This document shows positions 26,809 through 35,715 of a stretch of DNA of 44,901 nt, one piece after another (the stretch's first letter is position 1; each line of letters starts with the position of its first letter). Location of the stretch: contig JALHQB010000042.1 of assembly GCA_022842185.1 (NCBI GenBank), positions 1 through 44,901 on the forward strand, written 5' to 3'. Below the pieces are notes generated by a model. The model was not told the DNA's origin, searched no databases, and was given only the letters and a program-made list of their open reading frames with translations. The position numbers and the translations under genes are program-made. This stretch comes from Acetobacteraceae bacterium (lineage in GTDB: Bacteria; Pseudomonadota; Alphaproteobacteria; Acetobacterales; Acetobacteraceae).

Positions 26809-27705
26809 TCAGGCCCTCCCGAACAGTCCGGCGGGTCGCGTGAGCAACACGATCGCCATGATGACAAAGATGACGGTGGCCGAGGCCTCGGGCCAATAGA
26901 CCTTGGTCAGGCCTTCGACGACGCCGAGGCCGAAGCCGGTGATCACCGACCCCAGGATGGACCCCATGCCGCCGATCACGACCACGGCGAAGACCACGAT
27001 GATCAGGTTGGTGCCCATCTGCGGATTGACCGAATAGATCGGCGCGGCCAGCACGCCCGCGAGTGCCGCCAGGGCGACGCCCGCCCCGTAGGTCAAGGTG
27101 ATCATGCGCGGCACGTTCACGCCGAAGGCCTGCACCAGCGGCGCGTTCTCGGTGGCTGCGCGCAGGTATGCGCCCAGGCGCGTCTTCTCGATGACCAGCC
27201 ATGTCGCCAGGCAGATGACGAGCGAGAACACCACCACCCAGCCGCGATAGATCGGCATGAACATGAAGCCGAGGTCCCAGGCCCCCGACAGCTCCGCCGG
27301 GATTCGATAAGGCAGGCCCGAGGAGCCGAATTCATTGCGGAAGACGCCTTCGATCATCAACCCGATGCCGAAGGTCAGCAGCAGCCCGTACAGGTGGTCG
27401 AGCTTGTACAATCGACTGATCATCAGACGCTCGATGACGACACCGGTGGCGCCGACGATCAGCGGTGCGAGGATGAGCGCGCCCCAATAGCCGATGCCCG
27501 CCCAGGCCAGCAGCATCCAGGCGACGAAGGCGCCCATCATGAACTGCGCGCCATGGGTGAAGTTGATGATGTTGAGCAGCCCGAAGATCACCGCGAGGCC
27601 GAGCGACAGCATCGCATAGAAGGCGCCGTTGATCAGCCCGAGCAGGAGCTGGCCGAACAGCAAGGGCGTTGGTACGCCGGTAATGGTCTCGAGGAATTCG
27701 AGCAT
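26809..27705 (-). CDS. LivH-like branched-chain amino acid ABC permease
   Basis: This 298-residue permease has the N-terminal family block L-L-G-L-I-N-G-A-F-Y-A-M-L-S-L-G-L (about 21-37) and F-G-L-L-N-I-I-N-F-T-H-G. The cytoplasmic loop includes A-A-T-E-N-A-P-L-V-Q-A-F-G, equivalent to the R-A-x-x-x-N coupling region. Roughly eight hydrophobic helices are visible. It starts 17 bases after the last binding-protein gene and pairs with LivM to form the membrane channel. Confidence 0.93.
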   Translation of the reverse strand: MLEFLETITGVPTPLLFGQLLLGLINGAFYAMLSLGLAVIFGLLNIINFTHGAQFMMGAFVAWMLLAWAGIGYWGALILAPLIVGATGVVIERLMISRLYKLDHLYGLLLTFGIGLMIEGVFRNEFGSSGLPYRIPAELSGAWDLGFMFMPIYRGWVVVFSLVICLATWLVIEKTRLGAYLRAATENAPLVQAFGVNVPRMITLTYGAGVALAALAGVLAAPIYSVNPQMGTNLIIVVFAVVVIGGMGSILGSVITGFGLGVVEGLTKVYWPEASATVIFVIMAIVLLTRPAGLFGRA

Positions 27706-27722
27706 CGACGATCAGATCCTTG

Positions 27723-28940
27723 TCAGGAACGCACGAGGGAGCAGCCGCCCTCATTCATCGGGCGGAAGGCGTCCTCCGCCGGCGTTGTGGCGGCAACCTT
27801 GTAATAGTCGTAGGGCGCGCGGGATTCCGCGGGCGATTTCACCTCGAACAGGAATACGGGGTGGATCTTGCGGCCATCCTCGCGGATGCGGCCGGGGCCG
27901 AAGGCGTCGTCATCGGTCGGCATGGCCTTCATGCGCGCGACCGCGGCGCGGCCATCGGCCTTGGCCGCCGCCGCACCCATGTCGGCCACGGCCTTGAGGT
28001 AGTGCAGCGTGGCGCCATAGCAGCCGGCCGGAACCATGGCGGGCGGGCGGTTCTGGTTGGCCGCGCGGGTGCGCTGGGTCAGCGCGCGGGTCCGGTCGTT
28101 CAGATCCCAATAGAAGGATTCCGTCAGCAGCAGCCCCTGCGCCGATTCCAGCCCAAGGGCATGAATGTCCATCACCCCCATCAGCAGGGCGGCGAGCTTC
28201 ATCGACCGGTGCAGGCCGAATTCGCGCGCGGCCTTGATGGTGTTGACGGTGTCGGTGGAGGCATTGGCCATCCCCAGCACCTTGGCGCGCGACGCCTGAG
28301 CCTGGACGACGAAGGACGAGAAATCGGTCGTCGCGGGGAACGGATAGCGCACCTGCCCCATCACCTGCCCGCCGGCCTGACGAACGAAGGTTGCCGTGTC
28401 GCGTTCCAGCGCGTGGCCGAAGGCGTAGTCGGCGGTGATGAAGAACCAGGAATCCCCGCCGGTGCGCACGATCGCACCGCCGGTTCCCTTGGCGAGCATC
28501 CAGGTGTCGTAGGTCCAATGCACCGTGTTCGGGCTGCATTGCGCGCCGGTCAGGTCCGATGTCGCGGCACCGGAATTGAGGAAGACCTTGTTCTTCTCCC
28601 GCGCGATCTGGTTGACCGCGAGTGCGACGGAGGATGTGGGCACATCGACGATGGCATCGACGCCCTGGTCGTACCATTGCCGGGCGAGGTTCGCGCCGAC
28701 ATCGGGCCGGTTCTGGTGGTCGGCGGACAGCACCTCGACCGTGAATCCGCGATTGGCCATCTCGGCCCCGGCGGCCTGCGTCATCACCACGCTGCCCGGC
28801 CCGGTGGTGTCGCGGTATGGCCCCGACATGTCGGTCAGCACGCCGATGCGGATGGCTTGCCCCTGCGCGCGGGCGCGCGACAGCGGTGCGATGGTGGCAG
28901 CGGAACCGGCAGCGAGCAGGCTGCGGCGATTGAAGTCCAT
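27723..28940 (-). CDS. LivK-like ABC binding protein E (fifth of five tandem paralogues)
   Basis: This 405-residue periplasmic receptor of the LIV-binding (type I) family has a twin-arginine signal, N-R-R-S-L-L-A-A-G, ending near R-A-R-A-Q. The mature protein begins I-R-I-G-V-L-T-D-M-S-G-P-Y. Family positions include D-V-P-T-S-S-V-A-L-A-V-N (hinge and ligand-contact region), Y-A-F-G-H-A-L-E-R-D-T and F-R-P-M-N-E-G-G-C-S-L-V-R-S at the C-terminus. It is the fifth receptor in transcription order, 17 bases before livH. Compared with its siblings it has a shortened central loop (W-D-L-N-D-R-T-R-A-L region) and the most diverged N-terminal lobe, so its ligand probably differs. Confidence 0.92.
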   Translation of the reverse strand: MDFNRRSLLAAGSAATIAPLSRARAQGQAIRIGVLTDMSGPYRDTTGPGSVVMTQAAGAEMANRGFTVEVLSADHQNRPDVGANLARQWYDQGVDAIVDVPTSSVALAVNQIAREKNKVFLNSGAATSDLTGAQCSPNTVHWTYDTWMLAKGTGGAIVRTGGDSWFFITADYAFGHALERDTATFVRQAGGQVMGQVRYPFPATTDFSSFVVQAQASRAKVLGMANASTDTVNTIKAAREFGLHRSMKLAALLMGVMDIHALGLESAQGLLLTESFYWDLNDRTRALTQRTRAANQNRPPAMVPAGCYGATLHYLKAVADMGAAAAKADGRAAVARMKAMPTDDDAFGPGRIREDGRKIHPVFLFEVKSPAESRAPYDYYKVAATTPAEDAFRPMNEGGCSLVRS

Positions 28941-29011
28941 GACCCGTCCCTTCGCATCGTGGCGGGCGGCGGGTGAGGCACGATGCCCCTGCCCTGCCGC
29001 CCGTCGGTTTC

Positions 29012-30244
29012 TCAGCTACGCACCAGCGAACAATTGCCCTCGGCCATGGGGCGGAACGCCTCGTCCCCGCCCGTCGTCTGCAGGACCTTATAGTAGTCGA
29101 ATCGGCCGCGGCTTTCCGATGGAGACTTCACCTCGAAAAGGTACGCGGGATGCAGCTTGCGGCCATCCTGCCGGATGCTGCCAGGGCCGAAGCAATCATC
29201 GTCGCAGGGCATCGCTTTCATGCGGGCGACGACCTCCGCGCCATTCGCCTTGGCCTGCGGCACGCCCATGTCGGCGACCGCCTTGAGGTAGTGAAGCACC
29301 GAGGCGTAGCCGCCCGCATGGTTCATGCAAAGTGGCACATTGGGCTGCAACTGGCCCGCGACGCGTCGGGTGAAGGCGCGCGTGCGGTCATTGAGATCCC
29401 AGTAGAATGTCTCGGTGCAGATCAGCCCCTGCGTCTGTTCCAGGCCGAGGGAATGCACATCCGGCATGAACATCAGCAACGAGGCGAGCTTGATCCCGCG
29501 CCGGGTGATGCCGAATTCCGACGCCTGCTTGATGCAGTTGATGGTGTCGCTGCCGGCATTGGCCAGCCCGATCACCTTGGCGCGCGATGCCTGTGCCTGC
29601 ACCAGGAAGGATGAGAAATCCGTTGTGCCCGGAAACGGCGTGCGCACCTGCCCCAAAACACGGCCACCGGCCTGGCGCACGAAATTCGCCGTGTCGCGTT
29701 CCAGCGCATGGCCGAACGCGTAATCGGCGGTGATGAAGTACCAGCTGTCGCCGCCCGCGCGCACCGTCGCGCCGCCGGTCGATTTGGCCAGCATGTAGGT
29801 GTCGTAGGTCCAGTGGACCAGGTTGGGCGAACAGGCCCGGCCGGTCAGGTCCGAGGTCGCCGAGGACGAATTCACATAGACCTTGTTCTTCTCACGAACC
29901 ACGTCATTGACCGCGAGGGCCACCGATGACGCGCCGCCATCGACGATGCAATCCACGCCGCCGGTGTCGAACCAGGTGCGGGTGATGTTGGACCCCACAT
30001 CGGCGCGGTTCTGGTTGTCGGCATAGACGACTTCGATGTTGAAGCCGCGATTGGCGAATTCGGCCGCGGCCTGGCGGACGCAGGCGAGTTCGTTGGGTCC
30101 GGTGACGTCGCGATAGGTGCCTGAGAAATCGCACAGCAGCGCGATCTTGATCGTATTGGCTGCCTGCGCGCGGGCGCGGGTGAAGGGCAATGCCCCCATC
30201 CCGGCGCCGGCGGCCAATACGGTACGGCGGTTGATGTCGGTCAT
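29012..30244 (-). CDS. LivK-like ABC binding protein D
   Basis: This 410-residue paralogue is the fourth in transcription order. It has a Tat-type signal (N-R-R-T-V-L-A-A-G, cleavage near R-A-R-A-Q). Where the other four have D-V-P-T-S-S-V-A-L, this one has D-G-G-A-S-S-V-A-L in the ligand-contact loop. It also has extra cysteines (for example in C-D-D-D-C-F-G) that could form a disulfide. The C-terminal R-P-M-A-E-G-N-C-S-L-V-R-S motif is conserved. TAGGAAA precedes its ATG. The pocket changes make a different ligand likely. Confidence 0.92.
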   Translation of the reverse strand: MTDINRRTVLAAGAGMGALPFTRARAQAANTIKIALLCDFSGTYRDVTGPNELACVRQAAAEFANRGFNIEVVYADNQNRADVGSNITRTWFDTGGVDCIVDGGASSVALAVNDVVREKNKVYVNSSSATSDLTGRACSPNLVHWTYDTYMLAKSTGGATVRAGGDSWYFITADYAFGHALERDTANFVRQAGGRVLGQVRTPFPGTTDFSSFLVQAQASRAKVIGLANAGSDTINCIKQASEFGITRRGIKLASLLMFMPDVHSLGLEQTQGLICTETFYWDLNDRTRAFTRRVAGQLQPNVPLCMNHAGGYASVLHYLKAVADMGVPQAKANGAEVVARMKAMPCDDDCFGPGSIRQDGRKLHPAYLFEVKSPSESRGRFDYYKVLQTTGGDEAFRPMAEGNCSLVRS

Positions 30245-30309
30245 TGGTGTTTCCTACCCTGTTTGACCGACGCGTCTTGGCGCGCGTCGTGTCGTGGTAA
30301 CGCTTGTTT

Positions 30310-31536
30310 TCAGCCGCGCACGAGCGGGCAGCCTCCATCGGCCAGCGGGCGATAGGCCTCGTCAGCCGGGGTGGTTTGCAGCAGCTTGTAGTAGTCCCAC
30401 GGCCCGCGGCTTTCGGCCGGAGCCTTCACCTCGAACAGGAAGGACGGGATCAGGCGGCGACCATCGACGCGGATGGTGCCTTCCCCGAAGCAGTCATCCT
30501 GGGTCGGCATCGCCTTCATGCGGTTGACCAGGTCCAGCCCGGAGGCCTTGGCCGCCGGCACGCCCATCGCCGCCACGGTCTTGAGGAAATGCAGCGCGCC
30601 CGAATAGCAGCCCGCATGGATCATTGATGGGTAGTTCGTCGGCGTGCGGCGCACCACGCGCTGCGTCCAGGCGCGGGTCTTGTCGTTGGTGTCCCAATAG
30701 AAGGATTCCGTGCAGACCAGCCCCTGCGCCGTCTGCAGCCCGATGCCGTTGACGTCGTTGAGGAACAGCAGCAGCGCGGCCAGCTTGATGCCGCGCCGGG
30801 TGATGCCGAATTCCGCCGCCTGCTTCACGCAGTTCGCGGTATCCCCGCCGGCATTGGCCAGGCCGATCACCTTCGGCCGCGCGGCGGCGGCCTGCACGAG
30901 GAAGGAGGAGAAATCGGTCGTGCCCGGAAACGGCGTACGCACCGCGCCCAGCACCCGCCCGCCGGCGGCGCGGATGAAGTTGGTGTTGTCGCGTTCCAGC
31001 GCGTGGCCGAAGGCGTAGTCGGCGGTGATAAAGTACCAGCTGTCCCCGCCCGCGCGCACCATCGCCCCACCGGTCGACTTCGCCAGCATGTAGGTGTCAT
31101 AGGCCCAGTGCAGGGTCGTTGCGGTGCATTGCGGACCGGTCAGGTCCGCCGTGGCCGATCCGACATTGATGTAGGCCTTGTTCTTCTCCTTCGCGATCTG
31201 GTTGACCGCGAGACCGACCGAGGAGGTCGGCACGTCGAGGATGACGTCCACCCCCTGGTCGTACCATTGCCGCGCGACATTGGAGCCGACATCAGGGCGG
31301 TTTTGATGGTCTGCCTCCAGCACCTCGATCGTGAAGCCGTGGCTGGTACCGAATTCGGCCACCGCCTCCCGCGTCGCGGCGACCGAGGTCGGGCCGGTAT
31401 TGTCGCGATAGGTGCCGGACATGTCGGTCAGCACACCAATGCGGATGGTGTTCGCCTGCGCGCGGGCGCGTGACAGTGGCGCGATGGCGGCGGTGGCGGC
31501 ACCGGCGGCGAGCAGGGAGCGACGGGTGGTTTCCAT
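30310..31536 (-). CDS. LivK-like ABC binding protein C
   Basis: This 408-residue third paralogue has a Tat-type signal (T-R-R-S-L-L-A-A-G). The core keeps D-V-P-T-S-S-V-G-L-A-V-N-Q and Y-A-F-G-H-A-L-E-R-D-N. A distinctive stretch, Q-R-V-V-R-R-T-P-T-N, replaces the Met-rich loop of siblings A and B. GGAGGAAG lies upstream of the ATG, a stronger ribosome site than those of D and E. Two unique cysteines occur near the middle (P-Q-C-T-A and V-C-T-E). Confidence 0.92.
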   Translation of the reverse strand: METTRRSLLAAGAATAAIAPLSRARAQANTIRIGVLTDMSGTYRDNTGPTSVAATREAVAEFGTSHGFTIEVLEADHQNRPDVGSNVARQWYDQGVDVILDVPTSSVGLAVNQIAKEKNKAYINVGSATADLTGPQCTATTLHWAYDTYMLAKSTGGAMVRAGGDSWYFITADYAFGHALERDNTNFIRAAGGRVLGAVRTPFPGTTDFSSFLVQAAAARPKVIGLANAGGDTANCVKQAAEFGITRRGIKLAALLLFLNDVNGIGLQTAQGLVCTESFYWDTNDKTRAWTQRVVRRTPTNYPSMIHAGCYSGALHFLKTVAAMGVPAAKASGLDLVNRMKAMPTQDDCFGEGTIRVDGRRLIPSFLFEVKAPAESRGPWDYYKLLQTTPADEAYRPLADGGCPLVRG

Positions 31537-31605
31537 CAGGCGACTTCCTCCGTGTTATTTTTGCAGGCCCGGTCCGGGCGGGGTCGTTGCCCCGCCCGGG
31601 CAGGT

Positions 31606-32844
31606 TCAGCTGCGCACGAGCGAACAGCCGCCTTCCGCCAGCGGGCGGAAAGCTTCATCCGCCGGCGTGGTCTGCAGCAGCTTGTAGTAGTCCCACGCAG
31701 CGCGGCTTTCGCCCGGTGCCTTCACCTCGAACAAATAGGCCGGGGTGATCCGGCGGCCATCGGCGCGGATCGAGGTGGCGCCGAAGGCGTCGTCCTGCAC
31801 CGGCATCGCCTTCATCCGCGCGACGGTCGCCGCGCCATCGGCCTTGGCTGCCGCCGCGCCGAGTTCGAGCACGGCCTTGATGTAGTGCATCGCGCCCGAA
31901 TAGCAGCCGGCCTGCCCCATGCCGGGGCGCAGTTGCTGCGGCATGTTGGGCAGCACGCGCGCGGTGAAGGCGCGGGTGTTGTCGTTGAGATCCCAATAGA
32001 AGGTCTCGGTGCAGACCAGCCCCTGCGCCGTCTCCAGGCCGAGCGAATGCACGTCCGAGATGAACATCAGCAGCGCGGCGAGCTTCGTCCCGCGCCGCGT
32101 CAGGCCGAATTCCGCGGCCTGCTTGATGGAATTGATGGTGTCGCCGCCGGCATTCGCGAGGCCCACGACCTTCGCGCGCGATGCCTGTGCCTGCACCAGG
32201 AAGGATGAGAAATCCGTCGTGCCGGGGAACGGCGTGCGGACCTGCCCGAGCACCCGACCGCCGGCTGCCCTGATGAAATTGCCGGTGTCGCGTTCCAGCG
32301 CATGGCCGAAGGCATAATCGGCGGTGATGAAGAACCAGGTATCGCCACCCGCGCGGACCATCGCCCCGCCGGTGGACTTTGCGAGCATGTAGGTGTCGTA
32401 GGTCCAGTGGATGGTGTTGGGCGAACAGGCCGAGCCGGTGAGGTCCGAGGTCGCGCCCGAGGAGTTGATGTAGACCTTGTTCTTCTCCCGCGCGACCTGG
32501 TTGACCGCCAGCGCCACCGACGATGTCGGCACGTCGATCACCATGTCCACGCCGTCGCGGTCGAACCATTGCCGGGCGATGTTCACGCCGACATCGGGGC
32601 GGTTCTGGTGGTCGGCGACCACGACCTCGACATTCATGCCGCGCAGGGTGGCGCCCAGGTCTGTGATCGCCTGCCGCACGCAAGCCACCGAGCCGGGGCC
32701 GTTCACGTCCCGATACAGGCCGGACTGGTCGTTCAACACGCCGATCTTGATGGAATTCGCGGCCTGGGCGCGCGCGCGGTGCAGCGGCAGCGCCCCGAAG
32801 GCGGCGCCCGCAGCGAGGATACTGCGGCGGTTCATCTCGGTCAT
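31606..32844 (-). CDS. LivK-like ABC binding protein B
   Basis: This 412-residue second paralogue has a Tat-type signal (N-R-R-S-I-L-A-A-G) and a mature start I-K-I-G-V-L-N-D-Q-S-G. It is the closest relative of protein A, sharing G-P-G-S-x-A-C-x-R-Q-A and D-V-P-T-S-S-V-A-L-A-V-N-Q. It retains Y-A-F-G-H-A-L-E-R-D-T and the C-terminal A-E-G-G-C-S-L-V-R-S. AGGGA is seen before the ATG. Confidence 0.93.
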   Translation of the reverse strand: MTEMNRRSILAAGAAFGALPLHRARAQAANSIKIGVLNDQSGLYRDVNGPGSVACVRQAITDLGATLRGMNVEVVVADHQNRPDVGVNIARQWFDRDGVDMVIDVPTSSVALAVNQVAREKNKVYINSSGATSDLTGSACSPNTIHWTYDTYMLAKSTGGAMVRAGGDTWFFITADYAFGHALERDTGNFIRAAGGRVLGQVRTPFPGTTDFSSFLVQAQASRAKVVGLANAGGDTINSIKQAAEFGLTRRGTKLAALLMFISDVHSLGLETAQGLVCTETFYWDLNDNTRAFTARVLPNMPQQLRPGMGQAGCYSGAMHYIKAVLELGAAAAKADGAATVARMKAMPVQDDAFGATSIRADGRRITPAYLFEVKAPGESRAAWDYYKLLQTTPADEAFRPLAEGGCSLVRS

Positions 32845-32917
32845 TACCGTTTCCCTGTCATGTGGCAGCCACGACGGGCGGGTTTCCCGCCGCGCCGCTC
32901 ATCGATTGTGTTGCGCG

Positions 32918-34159
32918 TCAGCCCCGGACCAGCGAGCAACCACCCGCCGCGAGCGGCCGGAAGGCTTCGTCCGCCGGCACGGCCTGCAACTGCTTGTAGT
33001 AATCCCACGGTCCGCTGCTCTCCTCGGGCTTCTTCACCTCGAACAGGTAGGCGGGGTGGATCTTGCGGCCATCGACGCGGATGGAGCCGGCGCCGAAGGC
33101 ATCGTCCTCGGTGGGCATCGCCTTCATGCGCGCGACGGTCGCTGCGCCATCGGCCTTGGCCGCGGCCACGCCCATGTCCTTCACGGTCTTGAGGTAGTGT
33201 AGCGCGGCCGAATAGACGCCGGCCTGGACCATGGACGGCGGCGTGTTGCCCGGCATGTTCGGGCGCACGCGCGTGGTGAAGGCGCGGGTCTTGTCGTTCA
33301 GGTCCCAGTAGAAGGTTTCGGTCAACACCAGGCCCTGCGCCGTCTGCAGGCCCAGCGCATGGACGTCGGTGACGAACACCAGCAGACCCGCGAGCTTGAC
33401 GCCCCGGCGCGTGATGCCGAATTCCGCCGCCTGCTTGATGGAATTGATGGTGTCGCCGCCGGCATTGGCCAGGCCGATCACCTTGGCGCGCGACGCCTGC
33501 GCCTGCACCAGGAAGGATGAGAAATCCGTCGTGCCGGGGAACGGCGTGCGCACCTGCCCCAGCACGCGCCCGCCGGCCGAACGCACGAATTCCGCCGTGT
33601 CGCGTTCCAGCGCATGGCCGAAGGCATAGTCGGCGGTGATGAAGAACCAGGTATCGCCACCGGCGCGCACCATCGCCCCGCCCGTGCCACGGGCGAGCAT
33701 GTAGGTGTCGTAGGTCCAATGGATCGTGTTGGGCGTGCAGGCGGCGCCGGTGAGATCGGATGCCGCGGCACCCGAATTCAGCATGATCTTGTTCTTCTCC
33801 TTCACCACCTGGTTCACCGCGAGGGCGACCGAGGAGGTGGGCACATCCATGATGACATCGACGCCGTCGCGATCGATCCACTGCCGCGCGACGGTCGAAC
33901 CGACATCGGGGCGGTTCTGATGGTCGGCCTGCACGATCTCGACATTGAAGCCGAGTTCGCCGAGTTCCTGCACCGCCTGCCGCGCGCAGGCGGTTGAACC
34001 CGGGCCAGACAGGTCCCGGTACAACCCGGACTGGTCGTTGAGGACCCCGATCTTGATGGTGTTCGCGGCCTGCGCACGCGCCCGCGCCAGCGGCAGCGCG
34101 CCCCATGTGGCGGCGGCGGCACCGGCGGTCAGGACGCCTCGGCGGGATAGGTCGGTCAT
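32918..34159 (-). CDS. LivK-like ABC binding protein A (first of five)
   Basis: This 413-residue first receptor in the operon follows livF by 43 bases. It has a Tat-type signal (S-R-R-G-V-L-T-A-G, cleavage near R-A-R-A-Q) and a mature start T-I-K-I-G-V-L-N-D-Q-S-G-L-Y. The ATG at 34159 has an almost perfect ribosome site, GGAGGTGA, which supports it over the 41-residue-longer open frame that runs back into the livF region. The type I receptor motifs are all present. It is very similar to protein B. Its strong initiation signal suggests it is the most highly translated receptor of the five. Confidence 0.93.
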   Translation of the reverse strand: MTDLSRRGVLTAGAAAATWGALPLARARAQAANTIKIGVLNDQSGLYRDLSGPGSTACARQAVQELGELGFNVEIVQADHQNRPDVGSTVARQWIDRDGVDVIMDVPTSSVALAVNQVVKEKNKIMLNSGAAASDLTGAACTPNTIHWTYDTYMLARGTGGAMVRAGGDTWFFITADYAFGHALERDTAEFVRSAGGRVLGQVRTPFPGTTDFSSFLVQAQASRAKVIGLANAGGDTINSIKQAAEFGITRRGVKLAGLLVFVTDVHALGLQTAQGLVLTETFYWDLNDKTRAFTTRVRPNMPGNTPPSMVQAGVYSAALHYLKTVKDMGVAAAKADGAATVARMKAMPTEDDAFGAGSIRVDGRKIHPAYLFEVKKPEESSGPWDYYKQLQAVPADEAFRPLAAGGCSLVRG

Positions 34160-34163
34160 GGGT

Positions 34164-34171
34164 TCACCTCC
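34164..34171 (-). promoter_or_regulatory. strong Shine-Dalgarno for binding protein A
   Basis: On the minus strand GGAGGTGA, four bases before the ATG at 34159, is a near-perfect anti-16S complement. Other receptor genes in the array have weaker motifs (AGGGA, GGAGGAAG, TAGGAAA, AAGGGA). It decides the start of the first receptor gene. Confidence 0.75.
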
Positions 34172-34202
34172 AACGAGATCGGCGTGCCGGGTGCGGCGGG
34201 CA

Positions 34203-34952
34203 TCAGACGCCGAGGTATTCCTGCAGCCGCCCCATGGAACTGGCGAGGTCGGCATTGCGGACCATGTCCACCACCTTGCCATGTTCCATCACGTAGTGGC
34301 GGTCGGCGACGGTCTGCGCGAAGCGGAAATTCTGTTCGACCAGCAGCACGGTGAAGCCACGGCGCTTCAACTCGCGGATGGTGCGCCCGATCTGTTGCAC
34401 GATGACCGGCGCGAGGCCTTCCGAGGGTTCATCCAGCAGCAGCAGCTTCGCCCCGGTGCGCAGGATGCGCCCGATTGCCAGCATCTGCTGCTCGCCGCCT
34501 GACAGCTTGGTACCCTGGCTGCGCGCGCGTTCCTTGAGGTTGGGGAACAGCTCGTAGATTTCCGACACCGGCAGGCCACCCGGGCGGACCACCGGCGGCA
34601 GCATCAGGTTCTCGGTGACGTCGAGCGAGGCGAAGATTCCACGCTCCTCCGGGCAATAGGCGATGCCCGACCGCGCGATCACGTCCGATCGTGCGTCGAT
34701 CAGTTCCTGGCCGGCATGCTTGATCGACCCGGTCCGCTTCGGCACCAGGCCCATGATGGACCGCAGCGTCGATGTCTTGCCCGCGCCATTACGGCCCAGC
34801 AGCGTGACCACCTCGCCTTCGTGGATGTCGATATCGACGCCGTGCAGGACGTGGCTTTCGCCGTACCAGGCTTCGAGGCGACGCACGCTCATCAGCGCCG
34901 TGGCGCCATCGGGCGCGGCGCTGGGCGGCAGGTCGGCAAGGGCGTCAGCCAT
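34203..34952 (-). CDS. LivF-like ABC transporter ATPase
   Basis: This 249-residue ATPase has Walker A G-R-N-G-A-G-K-T (53-60), signature L-S-G-G-E-Q-Q-M-L and Walker B L-L-L-L-D-E-P-S-E-G-L-A-P-V. The D-E-P-S-E-G-L-A-P sequence is LivF-specific. It also has the C-terminal G-R-L-Q-E-Y-L-G-V. The ATG at 34952 overlaps the livG 3' end by eight bases. Confidence 0.93.
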   Translation of the reverse strand: MADALADLPPSAAPDGATALMSVRRLEAWYGESHVLHGVDIDIHEGEVVTLLGRNGAGKTSTLRSIMGLVPKRTGSIKHAGQELIDARSDVIARSGIAYCPEERGIFASLDVTENLMLPPVVRPGGLPVSEIYELFPNLKERARSQGTKLSGGEQQMLAIGRILRTGAKLLLLDEPSEGLAPVIVQQIGRTIRELKRRGFTVLLVEQNFRFAQTVADRHYVMEHGKVVDMVRNADLASSMGRLQEYLGV

Positions 34953-35715
34953 GGGCGGCCTCCGTGGTCTCTTCAGTGCCGAGATAGGCGGCGATGACAT
35001 CCGGGTTGGCCGCGACCGTGGCGTAGTCGCCTTCCGCCAGCACCCGCCCGCGCGCCAGCACGGTGATGTAGTCGCACAGGCCCGACACCACGGTCAGGTT
35101 GTGTTCCACCAGCAGAACCGTGCGGCCCTGGGCCACGCGCCGGATCAGGGAGACGATGCGGCCCACATCGTCATGCGTCATGCCCGCCGTCGGTTCATCC
35201 AGCAGCATCATCACGGGGTCGAGAGCAAGCGTGGTCGCGAGTTCGAGCGCGCGCTTGCGGCCATAGGGCAACTCGCCCGCGGTCAGATCGGCGTAGCCGG
35301 ACAGGCCGACATCCTCGAGCAATGCGCGCGCGCGTTCGTCCAGGCCGCGCAGCAGCGTATCCGAGCGCCAGAAATCGAACGACCCGCCGCGCTGGCGCTG
35401 CAGCGCGACGCGGACATTCTCCAGCACCGACAGATGCGGAAAGACCGCCGAGATCTGAAAGGACCGCACCAGGCCCAGCCGCGCCACCTCGGCCGGCTTC
35501 ATTCCGGTTATGTCGCGCCCGTCATAGCGGATGGTCCCGCGCGTGGGCGGGAGGAACTTGGTGAGGAGGTTGAAGCAGGTGGTCTTGCCGGCGCCGTTCG
35601 GGCCGATCAGCCCGTGGATCGTGCCGCGTCTCACGGACAGGTTGACGTCGTTCACGGCGACGAAGCCGCGAAACTCCTTCGTCAGCCCGGTCGTCTCCAG
35701 GATGGCATCAGTCAC
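34945..35715 (-). CDS. LivG-like ABC transporter ATPase
   Basis: This 256-residue ATPase has Walker A G-P-N-G-A-G-K-T-T (38-46), the LivG-typical signature L-P-Y-G-R-K-R-A-L-E and Walker B L-L-D-E-P-T-A-G-M-T. A GTG at 35715 gives the usual LivG beginning (V-T-D-A-I-L-E-T), with GGGGAG ten bases upstream. A GTG at 35769 would add 18 residues unlike the family. It is the first gene of the liv operon, so its promoter must lie in 35716-36041. Confidence 0.85.
   Translation of the reverse strand: MTDAILETTGLTKEFRGFVAVNDVNLSVRRGTIHGLIGPNGAGKTTCFNLLTKFLPPTRGTIRYDGRDITGMKPAEVARLGLVRSFQISAVFPHLSVLENVRVALQRQRGGSFDFWRSDTLLRGLDERARALLEDVGLSGYADLTAGELPYGRKRALELATTLALDPVMMLLDEPTAGMTHDDVGRIVSLIRRVAQGRTVLLVEHNLTVVSGLCDYITVLARGRVLAEGDYATVAANPDVIAAYLGTEETTEAAHG

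Noticed and set aside
25666..27804. Long plus-strand open frame opposite livM/livH
   Set aside because: It is antisense to clear permease genes with all family motifs; the translated composition (many His, Gln, Asp) is that of a shadow frame.
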